Notes: generated from the sequence alone by a model not told the origin. Positions 8,168-16,732 are shown, numbered from the stretch's first letter. The stretch: 64,000 bases of DNA from Paenibacillus sp. FSL R5-0341 (GCF_037975235.1 NZ_CP150241.1:1674001-1738000); one strand, 5' to 3'. Translations and numbers: made by a program.

Positions 8168-9889
8168 ATGCCGCTGCAAGAACAGACAAGTCTATGGAGT
8201 GATACAACGATCAAGATGCTTGACGGGTATAGCGGTACTTTGCAGACAGGCAGCGTTTTACACGAAACGGATTTAACTTCAAATGTGCTGCTGTTGGCAT
8301 ATGGAGGCGAAGGGGAGCTTGCAATGGATGGCGAGGGTTGCCACATTGGAGCTTCTTTTGCCTGTCATGTGGTGAAGGGAGCATCCTTTATGCTGACGGC
8401 CAGATCAGACGAACTTTATTATATCGTGATCATGTACGAGGCTTCTTCCATGGAAGGAGCCTCCCATGCCATGCCCTCGTATCGCAAACATCCGCTGCAA
8501 AATTCGTTTATTCAGAACCCCGTGACTCAGGCAGAATGGATCCAGAATACGGAAAAAATCGTTGCCAAATGGCGTCGTGGCGAAGGACTTGAACGGTTTC
8601 ATGCCCATGCGTTGCTCCAGGGGATGATCTATGAACTGATCATGGAGTATGAACGTGGTCAAGGCGGATCAGAGTCCGACATGGTGGATGTAGTCGTGTC
8701 ATATATATCATCGCATTATCGCCAGAATCTGGAGCTTAAGGAGCTGGCAGCTCTTGCCGGTTGCAGCGTAAGGCAGTTACAGCGACGATTCAAACAAGAG
8801 AAGCAGCTTGGACCGATGGAGTACGTCATCCAGCTACGGATGGAAAATGCATCGCGGATGCTGCATCATACGGATGCGTCCATTGGAGAAATTGCTGAAA
8901 AGATGGGATATCGCGACATGTATTATTTCAGTAGGGCATTTAAGAAATATTATGGCGTCCCTCCGCTGCGTTATCGGCTTGATGCCGCTAAGGAAACAGA
9001 TGCAAATTATGCTCAATCCTTGCTGCGGAATCGCATGGCTTCTTCGTACGAGTCGGACCAAGTCCCAGTGATATGCCATATGCGAGGTGAATATCCTGTC
9101 ACCCGTTCTCCGCAACGTATAGCCGTACTTGATGTGCAATATGCGGATCATTTGCTTGCGCTTGGATTATCTCCAGCGGGAAGTGTGGGATTGGGAAGTG
9201 GAACGTTCCATTTCCCGCAATATATCAGGGCAGGACTTCAGGGTACCGAGATACTCGGAACATATGAGTACCCTGATCTGCTTGCGGTAGAACGATTGTC
9301 ACCGGATCTGATTATTTGCACCGAGGTACATGATCAGTACTATGAACGGTTAAGCCGGATTGCTCCAGTTCTTATGTTTAAGCGCAATGAGAGCTGGCAG
9401 ACCATTCTTAGCCTGTTCGGTGAATTAACTGGTAAGCGAGCAGAGGCCAAACGTATACTTGCGGATTATCACCGACGAACCACATTGTTATCAGAGGAAC
9501 TTGCTCCAGTACTGGCAGGTAAGAGCGTGGCACTGATTCGTCCACTGGATTCTCTGGTTCGCGTACATTCTGCTTCGCATCGTACAGGTGCTGTGCTGTA
9601 CCGTGATCTGGGTCTGCCTGTCCCGTTATTTGTAGCAGATACCACCGACACGGCCTATCATATTTCAGTTGAGAGACTACCGGCTGTGCAGGCGAGCCAC
9701 TACTTTCTGCTTAGCAATGAGATCATGCAGGAGGGCATATCCGCGACCGAGCAACGTGTCTGGGGGATGCTTGATACGGATGAGCGACAGCAAATACACT
9801 CCGTAGATGCCGCGACATGGATCGGTTGTTATGGACCAACAGGCATCAATGGCATTGTGGATCAGATTGCACAGGCTTTGTTGACTTGA
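8168..9889 (+). CDS. AraC-family regulator with C-terminal siderophore-binding domain (Btr-like)
   Basis: ATG 8168 is chosen because AGGAG lies nine bases upstream. ATG 8159 is too close to it. The 573-residue protein has an N-terminal cupin-like part, two AraC HTH motifs at about 175-272 (ELAALAGCSVRQLQRRFK, then IAEKMGYRDMYYFSRAFKK), then a whole Peripla_BP_2 domain at about 310-570. That last domain resembles the lipoprotein encoded at 6304 (shared IAVLDV, LLALGLSPAGSV, LSPDLIICTE). B. subtilis Btr has this layout and activates siderophore uptake genes on binding ferric siderophore. By analogy this protein senses the cargo of the same cluster in the cytoplasm. Confidence 0.9.
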   Translation: MPLQEQTSLWSDTTIKMLDGYSGTLQTGSVLHETDLTSNVLLLAYGGEGELAMDGEGCHIGASFACHVVKGASFMLTARSDELYYIVIMYEASSMEGASHAMPSYRKHPLQNSFIQNPVTQAEWIQNTEKIVAKWRRGEGLERFHAHALLQGMIYELIMEYERGQGGSESDMVDVVVSYISSHYRQNLELKELAALAGCSVRQLQRRFKQEKQLGPMEYVIQLRMENASRMLHHTDASIGEIAEKMGYRDMYYFSRAFKKYYGVPPLRYRLDAAKETDANYAQSLLRNRMASSYESDQVPVICHMRGEYPVTRSPQRIAVLDVQYADHLLALGLSPAGSVGLGSGTFHFPQYIRAGLQGTEILGTYEYPDLLAVERLSPDLIICTEVHDQYYERLSRIAPVLMFKRNESWQTILSLFGELTGKRAEAKRILADYHRRTTLLSEELAPVLAGKSVALIRPLDSLVRVHSASHRTGAVLYRDLGLPVPLFVADTTDTAYHISVERLPAVQASHYFLLSNEIMQEGISATEQRVWGMLDTDERQQIHSVDAATWIGCYGPTGINGIVDQIAQALLT

Positions 9890-9974
9890 GCAGGTAGCTG
9901 CTGGCGCTAGCCCATTTTGCAGCGAAAGACGGTACGTTCTACCTTTTAAAAAGTGGATAGGTTCCAAAAGCAAC

Positions 9975-10018
9975 GGAAGGTCGTCGGATTCCCTATGGGA
10001 TGAAGAAGGCCTTTTTTT
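9975..10018 (+). terminator. Rho-independent terminator with nested hairpin
   Basis: AAGGTC (9977-9982) pairs with GGCCTT (10008-10013) using G-U pairs. ATTCCC...GGGAT forms an inner hairpin, and a T7 tract follows. It ends the iron cluster. It and about 110 bases downstream resemble the segment starting at 15379. Confidence 0.8.
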
Positions 10019-10325
10019 AAAAATGATGGTTCCTTACTTGCATTCTTTACAACACTATGCATATTCAGTATTCAAAACCCACAGGGAAGTATGGACTTGG
10101 GAGATTAAGTTTCTTGATTTATTTAGAGAGACATCCGTTAACATCATATTCATGTTGCGCAGTCTTGTATTCGCACGTATGCATGGTATAAAGCCTAAGA
10201 ATGTGCAAAAAAAAAAAAATCGGCGAACCGATTCTTAAAAGTAATTTTCATTCTTACGGCGTAAAAAAACAATTTTCAATTGATAGCAGAATCTACGTCA
10301 ATTTAACTGAGTAGCTAAGCTTAAC

Positions 10326-10769
10326 TCAATCTTGCACTTCATGATAATTACCAGTCCATGGATCAAAAACGTATGAATTTACTTCTGAATTTTTTTCCAC
10401 AGAAAACATATAACCTTTTTTAATTTCATTATATTCATCTTCTATTAAAGTATTTTTCTGCTTATTAACCACATAAGGTTCTTCTAAATTCTGAGTGACC
10501 TTATCTACTGCACTTTCATACGTGTATTGAGGAAGTGTGGTTACTGCATAGATTGGAATAAATATCAAAAAGAGTGTTTGTAAAAAAAATGCTATTTCTC
10601 TACGCTTTTTACTTAGTTGAACTTTTAAGAAATAACTCAACACTATGAAAAAGACTAACGCTCCAATAAAAGGAAACAAATCTAAAATATTATTGTAACG
10701 ATATTGTAAAAAAATCAAAAAAGACATTTCTATCAGAGAAGCAATAATTATTAGTTTTCTATACATCAT
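10326..10769 (-). CDS. Four-TM hypothetical membrane protein
   Basis: A 147-residue protein with ATG at 10769 and AAGGAGAT upstream. Hydrophobic segments at about residues 5-20, 28-47 and 58-78 and a further partial one near the N-terminus are followed by a hydrophilic tail of about 60 residues. No family recognised. It lies 86 bases downstream of the secreted protein gene on the same strand. A small multi-TM protein after a secreted peptide or protein is a common immunity arrangement, but that link is inference. Confidence 0.6.
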   Translation of the reverse strand: MMYRKLIIIASLIEMSFLIFLQYRYNNILDLFPFIGALVFFIVLSYFLKVQLSKKRREIAFFLQTLFLIFIPIYAVTTLPQYTYESAVDKVTQNLEEPYVVNKQKNTLIEDEYNEIKKGYMFSVEKNSEVNSYVFDPWTGNYHEVQD

Positions 10770-10855
10770 ATCTCCTTTGAATAAGTAGTTGAAGCCAACA
10801 TCAATGACATCAACTTATCTTAAATATATATTGAGTGGACTATTTTGACATAGCC

Positions 10856-11689
10856 TTAGTTAAGAAGCCAAGCATTATAGGCTCCGATTATGCAAAGATC
10901 AGTATTACTTCTTCCTTCGCCTTCAACTCTAATTGGTACCCATGCAACTTTTCCGTTCTTTGTATTAATCACTTTAGCATCTACGATCGTTCGCTTACTG
11001 CGCAAGCCAATCTTTCCGTTAGATCTCACTTCCAAGTCCTGTGCAGCAAATCTTCCATAAACTTGACCAGTAATAGCTTTGGTGATCTTATCAGCAACAA
11101 TAGTTGAGCCAAGCGCTACGAGAATAGCTGTAATTATACCACCTGAACTAACTGTGAGAAGACCCAAAATCACACCTACTATGATTGAAACTTTAGTTCC
11201 TGAATCATAATTAAGATTATAAGTTTCTCCAAAAGTGATTTTTTCTTGTTTATATAAATAACCCCATTGCTTCACATTTGGATTAGAATTGTATGCTGAA
11301 TCTACAAACGTCCAATTACTAGCAGCACTAGTAGCAAAAGATTCTTTGTTGCTAATCATCGGATCTGGAGCAATTTTTTCAATATAGTCACTCTCATTAG
11401 AATATTCTACTTTACCATCATTATCAATTGTCATCATATCTCTTGTTTCTTTGTTTTTAATTGTTTGAGATTCTTTTTCGCCATTTACATAAGAAGTTAC
11501 AATATATTCTTTGTCTGTTTCTTCAATTGAAACTTCCAATGTACTTCCATCCTCAGTAGGGATAACATATGTACCCGATTCATTAGTTGTACTAGTAGTG
11601 TTGCTAAATCCACTAGCCCCTGCAACTTGAACGCTTAAAATACCAATAATTAGAAGACAAGACAACAATGATGTAAATAATTTTCTCAT
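10856..11689 (-). CDS. Secreted protein with internal hydrophobic glycine-rich segment
   Basis: A 277-residue product with AAAAGGAGTG before ATG at 11689. It has a clear signal peptide (MRKLFTSLL..., likely cut after VAGA near residue 25) and a Ser/Thr-rich propeptide-like region. At about residues 165-205 lies a strongly hydrophobic Gly/Ile/Val segment (IIVGVILGLLTVSSGGIITA) that would insert in membranes. The last 75 residues are basic and beta-like. This resembles secreted bacteriocin-like or pore-forming precursors in Bacilli, but I cannot name the family. The neighbour at 10326 could protect the producer. Confidence 0.6.
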   Translation of the reverse strand: MRKLFTSLLSCLLIIGILSVQVAGASGFSNTTSTTNESGTYVIPTEDGSTLEVSIEETDKEYIVTSYVNGEKESQTIKNKETRDMMTIDNDGKVEYSNESDYIEKIAPDPMISNKESFATSAASNWTFVDSAYNSNPNVKQWGYLYKQEKITFGETYNLNYDSGTKVSIIVGVILGLLTVSSGGIITAILVALGSTIVADKITKAITGQVYGRFAAQDLEVRSNGKIGLRSKRTIVDAKVINTKNGKVAWVPIRVEGEGRSNTDLCIIGAYNAWLLN

Positions 11690-11973
11690 ACGAACACTCC
11701 TTTTAATAATATACTTTTAAAACGTTTTCTATCCAATCATTTCCTAATATAATATATAATATCATTTAATGTAAATTATTATCTTTTCACCATGAGTTGT
11801 TTTCAAAGAAGGTCCGACATCCTTCCAAGTGAATTTGGTGTATAAATTAAGTAAAGATGTATCTCCTCTATCTTTGCCTCGAAGGGAATGTTATGAGGAA
11901 CGATTTTTGAACTCAGATGTATATGTTAAAATGATAGAAAGTTTTTAAAATTCGAATAACAGGGGTAAAACAC

Positions 11974-12230
11974 ATGAAATGGCAGGAAGTGAGAGAACTG
12001 TTCCCTGACCAATTTGTTCTGGTTTCTATTCTTCAATATCATGAGGAAACAAAAAAGTCGTGGATGAGGTTACACCAATTCGTACTGTATCCGAACAAAA
12101 GTGAATAAAGAGTTTTTTCGAGTAGAGCCTGGTAATATTGTATATCATACGTCGAATCAAGACTTTGTAATTCATCCCCGTAAAGATCTATTAATGAGAG
12201 TGAGACGTAATACGAATGAAAATCAACTAT
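11974..12230 (+). pseudogene. Decayed first gene of a retropepsin two-gene unit
   Basis: ATG 11974 opens MKWQEVRELFPDQFVLVS, clearly related to the intact protein at 37622 (MKWQEVQQIYPNQFVKFE). The frame then shifts: VDEVTPIRTVS continues in another frame and DNTLVYHTS-like residues in a third. At least two frameshifts make it non-functional. It sits immediately before the decayed protease gene, exactly as in the intact pair. Confidence 0.75.
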
Positions 12231-12583
12231 GATGGACAGCTAATTACAACGTCACTTACCATTACATTTAGAGGAAGAACACTGAAAGTAGACGATGTTA
12301 TTATAGACACTGGATCTTCACATACGATCATTAGTCCTGATGTTTTAGAGGAAATCGCAGTGACTTACGAAACTGGGGATTCAATTTTTGAAGCATACGG
12401 GATAGGAGGGAGTATTCCTTTCTACACCAAAATGATGGACATGTAATAGGCACAAACTGCATTGAGAATATAGAGATCGATGTAGGCATATTGCCTAAAG
12501 ATCATAAAGGTCTTCTCGGGTTGGATATTCTGAAATAACAACAGTTTATTATTAACTTGAAGAGATTAGAGTTACATAAGTGA
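12216..12583 (+). pseudogene. Decayed retropepsin-like aspartic protease
   Basis: ATG 12216 reads 76 residues with the aspartic protease signature IIDTGSSHTIIS, then GIGGSIPFYTKM. It is cut off by a frameshift near 12440. Another frame resumes with CIENIEIDVGI and GLLGLDIL, then meets a TAA before a final LKRLELHK tail. The intact homologue is at 37865. This copy has lost the second half as one frame and is probably inactive. Confidence 0.8.
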
Positions 12584-12629
12584 ATTTTGAAATAAAGGCT
12601 ATGGTGAAATCTACTTAGAAGGAGAGACT

Positions 12630-13040
12630 ATGAACGAAAAAGCTAAAGGAAAATTAAAAAAGCAATTCCTACTCATCGTTTTATTTATTTTTATAATTGG
12701 AATCCAACTAATTACCAACAACTTAGTGAATCATCCCCTTGTATGGACAACTGCGATGTCAACTTTTAGCTTTATTATACTTTGTATATTCGGCCTTCTA
12801 ACTTACCTTGATCTCAAGAAACAAGAGCAGTTCATAACGGTCGGACAAATTGTAGATGTGAAGAAGAATAAAAATATCATTATAGTCAAAGGATTGGGAC
12901 GAGGTAATAGCAAAGTTTTAATCAAAGATAGTCCTATTCTGAATATGATGCAGCCAAATGACCTGATTGAAATCACGAGATTAAAATATACAAAAATGAT
13001 AACGAAAAAAGTGTATAAGGACCAAGAGATACAACTTTGA
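12630..13040 (+). CDS. Two-TM hypothetical membrane protein
   Basis: A 136-residue product. AAGGAGAGACT precedes ATG. Two TM helices (about residues 12-30 and 36-58) form a hairpin. The C-terminal 75 residues are soluble, basic and beta-like (ITVGQIVDVKKNKN, IEITRLKYTK), perhaps an OB- or SH3-like fold, by inference. No family name. It is a single gene between the decayed protease and the next hypothetical. Confidence 0.65.
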   Translation: MNEKAKGKLKKQFLLIVLFIFIIGIQLITNNLVNHPLVWTTAMSTFSFIILCIFGLLTYLDLKKQEQFITVGQIVDVKKNKNIIIVKGLGRGNSKVLIKDSPILNMMQPNDLIEITRLKYTKMITKKVYKDQEIQL

Positions 13041-13125
13041 GCAAGTGGTGGAAGAGTTGTAGTACTTTACATAAAAATAGAGGATGAATTTTGATATACG
13101 TCTAAGGTAGAAGGAGAGAATGTAA

Positions 13126-13434
13126 ATGAACAACATAAACTCTCATAATTGTAACTTAAATATAAGGTATGATCTGCCTGATGAAGTGTGGAATAAAGTT
13201 TCTAAAGTATATGAGAGTATGCCAGGTTGGATTGGTTATAAAAGTGGAATTCCATATTGGTTTGGAACTGAAGAGGATGATGTCTTCATTGAAGCATCCG
13301 TTGAGCCTAGTGGATTATCATTTTATGCACAGATGGATAAAACTGATTGGAATGCTTGGATAGAAACATTTAAGTTGGAAGCGACAAAAGTGTTGGGTTT
13401 TGATGTTGGTGAACCTGAAGATGGATATGTGTGA
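13126..13434 (+). CDS. Hypothetical small acidic protein, immunity-like
   Basis: A 102-residue soluble protein with GAAGGAGAGAATGTAA before ATG. Conserved-looking features are LPDEVWNKVSKVYESMPGW, PYWFG near residue 44 and VEPSGLSFY near 60. I recall similar orphan proteins in Bacilli but no functional name. It begins a tight run of three plus-strand genes (13126, 13453, 13971) with gaps of 17-18 bases. Confidence 0.65.
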   Translation: MNNINSHNCNLNIRYDLPDEVWNKVSKVYESMPGWIGYKSGIPYWFGTEEDDVFIEASVEPSGLSFYAQMDKTDWNAWIETFKLEATKVLGFDVGEPEDGYV

Positions 13435-13452
13435 TGAAAGAAGGAGGATCTA

Positions 13453-13953
13453 ATGATGAATGAATATGGTACATTACATGAGTCAAACGGTCGGTATGTT
13501 TTGAGGTTTGAACGATCTTTTCATCAAAATCCAGAAGATGTTTTCCTTATGATCACGAAGCCTAGTTCCTTCGCCCAATGGTATCCTTTCGCAACAGGAG
13601 AGATGGAACTCAGACTGGGTGGCAAGATTGCCTTTGATGATGGTGAAGGAACGACATATGAGGGGACTATTACTGAGCTAGAGAAGCCATATGTATTTGG
13701 TTTCCGTGAAGTTGATGATCTGGTTAACATTTCATTGAAGGCAGAAGATAAAGGCTGTCGAATGATCTTTACCCATACGTTTAACGATGATTCATGGGCA
13801 ATAAATACCGCCGCAGGATGGCATAGGTGTCTGGATGTATTGGTGCAGATCATCAATGGTAAGCCCATTCAGTGGCAAGATAACTCAACTGAGCTGCGTA
13901 AAATCTATAGTGAAGCATTTAAGTTGGAGGATCTAAACCATAAAATGATCTAA
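13453..13953 (+). CDS. SRPBCC (AHSA1/START-like) domain protein
   Basis: A 166-residue protein. AAGGAGGATCTA precedes ATG 13453. The AHSA1-like signature starts with a beta strand carrying FERSFHQNPEDVFLMIT and the SFAQWYPFATGEMELRLGG stretch, and ends in the long C-terminal helix (AAGWHRCLDVLVQII). The helix-grip fold binds hydrophobic ligands, and the ligand here is unknown. It lies in a three-gene run with two small hypotheticals. Confidence 0.85.
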   Translation: MMNEYGTLHESNGRYVLRFERSFHQNPEDVFLMITKPSSFAQWYPFATGEMELRLGGKIAFDDGEGTTYEGTITELEKPYVFGFREVDDLVNISLKAEDKGCRMIFTHTFNDDSWAINTAAGWHRCLDVLVQIINGKPIQWQDNSTELRKIYSEAFKLEDLNHKMI

Positions 13954-13970
13954 AAAGGATAAAAGAAAAA

Positions 13971-14360
13971 ATGATAAACTCTATTAGCATTGATGAGCGG
14001 AATGGGACCACATTTAATGAAGAGATCGTTATGAACCCTACATGGGCAGACAGTTTACGTTTTTTGAAAAAACTCGATGGAGATAAATTTACATTAGTTT
14101 TTTTTGAGGTATCTGACACAGGTTCAGCAATAGTTGGAGGCGGACCGGAATATTTTGTAGTGTCTGTTACAATGGATGAACATATATATACGCTTATGAA
14201 CGATAAGCGGGGGAATAGTGAAATTTCTCTAGTTATCGGTGGTCAGTTAGGAAACTATTGCGATAACATTTGTATAGAATTAATACCCATGCTGGAAGTG
14301 CTAAAGTATTTTTATGAAACTGGTAAACTACACGAATCACATCAATGGAAGCAAGAATAA
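13971..14360 (+). CDS. Imm1-like immunity protein
   Basis: A 129-residue protein. The pattern fits the Imm1 family: an N-terminal NPTWADSLRFLKKLDGD segment, a central GGGPEYFVVSV strand and a C-terminal LKYFYETGKLHESHQW tail. Imm1 proteins neutralise nuclease-type polymorphic toxins. No cognate toxin gene is adjacent, so this would be an orphan immunity gene. Assignment is from pattern memory, not alignment. Confidence 0.5.
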   Translation: MINSISIDERNGTTFNEEIVMNPTWADSLRFLKKLDGDKFTLVFFEVSDTGSAIVGGGPEYFVVSVTMDEHIYTLMNDKRGNSEISLVIGGQLGNYCDNICIELIPMLEVLKYFYETGKLHESHQWKQE

Positions 14361-14537
14361 TATTGACTTTGAAAGTAACTTGAAGGAAAGATTGGCTTCA
14401 TCTAACATTAAATTCAACATATTCGGTTGAAAATGCATTTCTAAGGAGCAGATTCACCGGGGAGAGTAACGGATGCAGAACAATTGCCAGAAAAGTCAGA
14501 AACATCACACTGTATTTTTATGTAGATCATAAAGTAA
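14361..14537. other. Intergenic stretch without recognised gene
   Basis: No frame with a ribosome site was found here. Together with the remnant that follows it makes a 325-base gap between the Imm1-like gene and the gene at 14686. Confidence 0.5.
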
Positions 14538-14714
14538 TTGATAATTTTTCGTGAACAAATTGTAGCGCTTTGTTTATATGAAATGAATTGGCTTGGTTTT
14601 ACTGAAGAACAAATCAAGAGCAAGACCGATAACTTGGAAAACGAAAAATCATCTCAGCAAGTAATACTCAACAAAGGAACGTTATATGAATTCCAGAAAA
14701 CTATACATCCATGA
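14538..14714 (+). pseudogene. C-terminal remnant of a small protein gene
   Basis: An open frame without a start reads FREQIVALCLYEMNWLGF followed by TEEQIKSK and ends at TGA 14712-14714, overlapping the next gene. The style (REQIV.LCLYEM.. GFTEEQI) resembles C-termini of small DUF6557-type orphan proteins. No start codon or upstream part survives, so it is probably the 3' end of a lost gene. Confidence 0.4.
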
Positions 14715-15228
14715 AATGAGTGATTTTATGAATATACAAGATTTAAGGGATTGGTCGGATAAGCACAATGCAAGAAACCGGGCAATAGAGGCTTTTTGGC
14801 ATAACTTAGAAACCTATAGAGTTGAAGATCCTGAGGAGTTTACAGAGTTATTTTGGGATTACGACCAAAAGTATTTGAAAATTTGGATAGAGGATATATC
14901 ACTCCATATCAAGAGTCTGGAATACCTGGATCCAAGTAATAAAGAGCTTGAATATATTGAAGTGAAGGTCAGAATTGAATATCGAGCAAATCATATAGGC
15001 TATTACAGAATAATTTTCGGTATAGACGGCCAGGTTGAAGATGATTATTTTATTTCGGAATGGACTGGATTAAGACTGTATCAAACAAGGAACTTGTTAG
15101 AAGATATGAGGGAAGAGATCGAAAACGACCTGATCAATGGGGAAATAAAAGAAAAAGAAGCTATGAAATTAATGAGTATCATAGAAGAGAAGAAAGAAAA
15201 AATTCGAAACAGCTATGCTGAGTCGTGA
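14686..15228 (+). CDS. Hypothetical protein
   Basis: A 180-residue soluble protein with AAAGGAACGTTAT before ATG 14686. It is Trp/Tyr-rich in the first two thirds (DLRDWSDKHNARNRAIEAFW, FWDYDQKYLKIW), with a beta-like IEVKVRIEYRAN core. The charged C-terminal helix of about 45 residues is probably a coiled coil (NGEIKEKEAMKLMSIIEEKK). No family recognised. An orphan immunity role is possible from context. Confidence 0.6.
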   Translation: MNSRKLYIHEMSDFMNIQDLRDWSDKHNARNRAIEAFWHNLETYRVEDPEEFTELFWDYDQKYLKIWIEDISLHIKSLEYLDPSNKELEYIEVKVRIEYRANHIGYYRIIFGIDGQVEDDYFISEWTGLRLYQTRNLLEDMREEIENDLINGEIKEKEAMKLMSIIEEKKEKIRNSYAES

Positions 15229-15239
15229 GCATAGGAAAC

Positions 15240-15332
15240 GTTATTAATATCATAACGGGAGAGCTTAGCTCAGCCGAAGGTGCAGAAAAAATAATAGATC
15301 TTTTTACCTCTCGCACCTTGAGTCGTCATTAG
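15240..15332 (+). pseudogene. C-terminal remnant of a CPT-like kinase
   Basis: A short frame reads ITGELSSAEGAEKIIDLF before TAG 15330-15332. This lines up with the C-terminal segment of the intact P-loop kinase at 4834 (NTEELSSAACAEKILSYM). Only about 25 codons survive. It shows that a second kinase copy once lay here. Confidence 0.5.
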
Positions 15333-15378
15333 GAAGATTTTTTTCAATTATTTAAATTACTCTCGATATCTCCTTGAG

Positions 15379-15432
15379 GAAGGTCGACCGATTCCCTGTG
15401 GGATGAAGAAGGGCCTGCCTTGTTTGTTTTTT
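15379..15432 (+). terminator. Terminator-like nested hairpin
   Basis: GGAAGGTC...GATTCCC-TGT-GGGATGAAGAAGGGCC closely repeats the terminator at 9975, but the right outer arm is interrupted (GGGCCTGCCTT) and the T tract is broken. Possibly a decaying terminator. Confidence 0.6.
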
Positions 15433-15652
15433 GTCATCACAAAAGAAAGGTTCCTCTGATTCACTGCATATTCACATCCCATACAACCCAACATATATTG
15501 AGCGTATTAAAAACCTTTGGACCATATGGACATGTGAGATTAAGCATTCTAACTATTATCCCATTTTAACCAAATTTTTCTTCGTAAATATCACTACATA
15601 GGTTATCATATGCGTAGTCCAAATATTACGATGATTATGTAGTATTTTCGAA
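15433..15652. other. Gene-free stretch with homology to 10025-10130
   Basis: No supportable gene. Segments such as CTGCATATTCACAT and ATATGGACATGTGAGATTAAG echo ATGCATATTCAGTAT and GTATGGACTTGGGAGATTAAG downstream of the terminator at 9975, in the same order. The two regions appear to be diverged copies of one piece of DNA. Confidence 0.45.
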
Positions 15653-16045
15653 GTGAATGAATTAGATGTTATAAGAAAAACTAGGAAAATATATAACCAT
15701 GAAAATCAAAGGATGAAAGAATTGAATAAGAATACATATCTTGTCAATATAGCTTATCTAATTGACTTGACTGACGAAGAATATAAAGAATTCGATGGGG
15801 AATTGACTCCTATACTAGAGAATGAAATTACTATAAGGAGAGATTTGAAATTACATTGGGAGAGCAGTTCCTCTGTATTGCTCAATCCAGAAGCAATGAA
15901 TTGCGGAAGATGCGCAAAATGTAATTCATGGGCAACTGATAGAGACAAACCAAATCATGTTGATGAACTAAATAACGGAGCAGTTGTTAAAGGGAAATTA
16001 CTTTGTGATGAGTGTTTGCCAGAGGAGCATAGGTGGGCTTTCTAG
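15653..16045 (+). CDS. Hypothetical protein with CxxC-x(n)-CxxC zinc-finger-like tail
   Basis: Up to 130 residues from GTG 15653. There is no strong ribosome site, and an ATG at 15713 is an alternative start. The C-terminal half has CGRCAKC near residue 84 and CDEC near residue 118, a spacing fitting one zinc-ribbon knuckle pair, ending PEEHRWAF. The N-terminal half is Lys/Glu-rich. No family recognised. It stands alone, followed by a 200-base gap with a recurring motif. Confidence 0.55.
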   Translation: MNELDVIRKTRKIYNHENQRMKELNKNTYLVNIAYLIDLTDEEYKEFDGELTPILENEITIRRDLKLHWESSSSVLLNPEAMNCGRCAKCNSWATDRDKPNHVDELNNGAVVKGKLLCDECLPEEHRWAF

Positions 16046-16194
16046 ATAATGGATAATGTGAGTATTTTCAGAAATCAGTACCGTTTGATAACAACATGTT
16101 CACGCTTTGGGTCATTCGGTCCACGGTCCGGCAGGAGCAAAATGAGGGTTCGGAGAGTTATTTGGCAGCGGCAGGGAAGCAAAATTAGTGGGAC

Positions 16195-16226
16195 TTCTTG
16201 AACACAAGAACGTTATGTGTAATTGC
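16195..16226 (+). repeat. Recurring GAACGTTAT motif, copy A
   Basis: TTCTTGAACACAAGAACGTT followed by ATGTGTAATTGC, 30-50 bases before the gene at 16267. Shares most positions with the copies at 16679, 23321, 24142 and 25840. Confidence 0.6.
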
Positions 16227-16266
16227 TGAAAGATAAGAATGAATATTCAAACAAAGGATGAAAGTG

Positions 16267-16542
16267 ATGGACAGTTTAATTGAATTAATTTTTGAACCGG
16301 TATTTAACCGACTTGTATTTAAAATTAAACAATTGAAAGCTCAAGTAATATATGGAACATATTCAAAGAAGAATAATTGGATAAATGGAAACTTGAATAA
16401 TAAAACGTATAAGGAAATAATCTTAAGTGACGAGAATCTCTTAAACTTATTTTTAAATAAAGAATACAGAAATAATAATTTAAAGGATGAAGAAACACGG
16501 ATAGTCTATATTGAAAACATCAAAAAAGCGATACAGAAATAA
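16267..16542 (+). CDS. Hypothetical basic protein
   Basis: ATG 16267 is preferred (AAAGG nine bases upstream). ATG 16258 is too close to it. The 91-residue product is Lys/Asn-rich and basic, with an N-terminal hydrophobic helix (LIELIFEPVFNRLVFKI) and a C-terminal helix. No family recognised. It lies between two copies of the recurring GAACGTTAT motif. Confidence 0.5.
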   Translation: MDSLIELIFEPVFNRLVFKIKQLKAQVIYGTYSKKNNWINGNLNNKTYKEIILSDENLLNLFLNKEYRNNNLKDEETRIVYIENIKKAIQK

Positions 16543-16678
16543 ATAATTATTTTGATCATAAAACAAGAAGCATCAGCAGCGCACAACATAATAATCATGC
16601 ATCAGGGTATTCTCCCGTCGGTCCCAGAAGCGGGTTCAAAGAGCTGGTTGCTGTGTAACACTTCTGACTACGACAAAC

Positions 16679-16709
16679 GTTCTGAATGCAGGAACGCTAT
16701 GTGCAATTG
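16679..16709 (+). repeat. Recurring GAACGTTAT motif, copy B
   Basis: GTTCTGAATGCAGGAACGCT followed by ATGTGCAATTG, about 25 bases before the GTG start at 16733. Orientation is the same as copy A. Confidence 0.6.
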
Positions 16710-16732
16710 TAGAGTTGGAGTAGGAGAGTCCA

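Noticed and set aside
10023..10238. 71-codon open frame after the iron cluster terminator
   Set aside because: No ribosome site, starts inside the terminator tail, and the matching segment after 15433 is full of stops. Treated as repeat DNA.
16046..16257. Interpretation as a true integron attC site
   Set aside because: The end motif and imperfect inverted symmetry are suggestive, but the full two-pair core pattern is not clear and no integrase is in the window. Kept only as a hypothesis.
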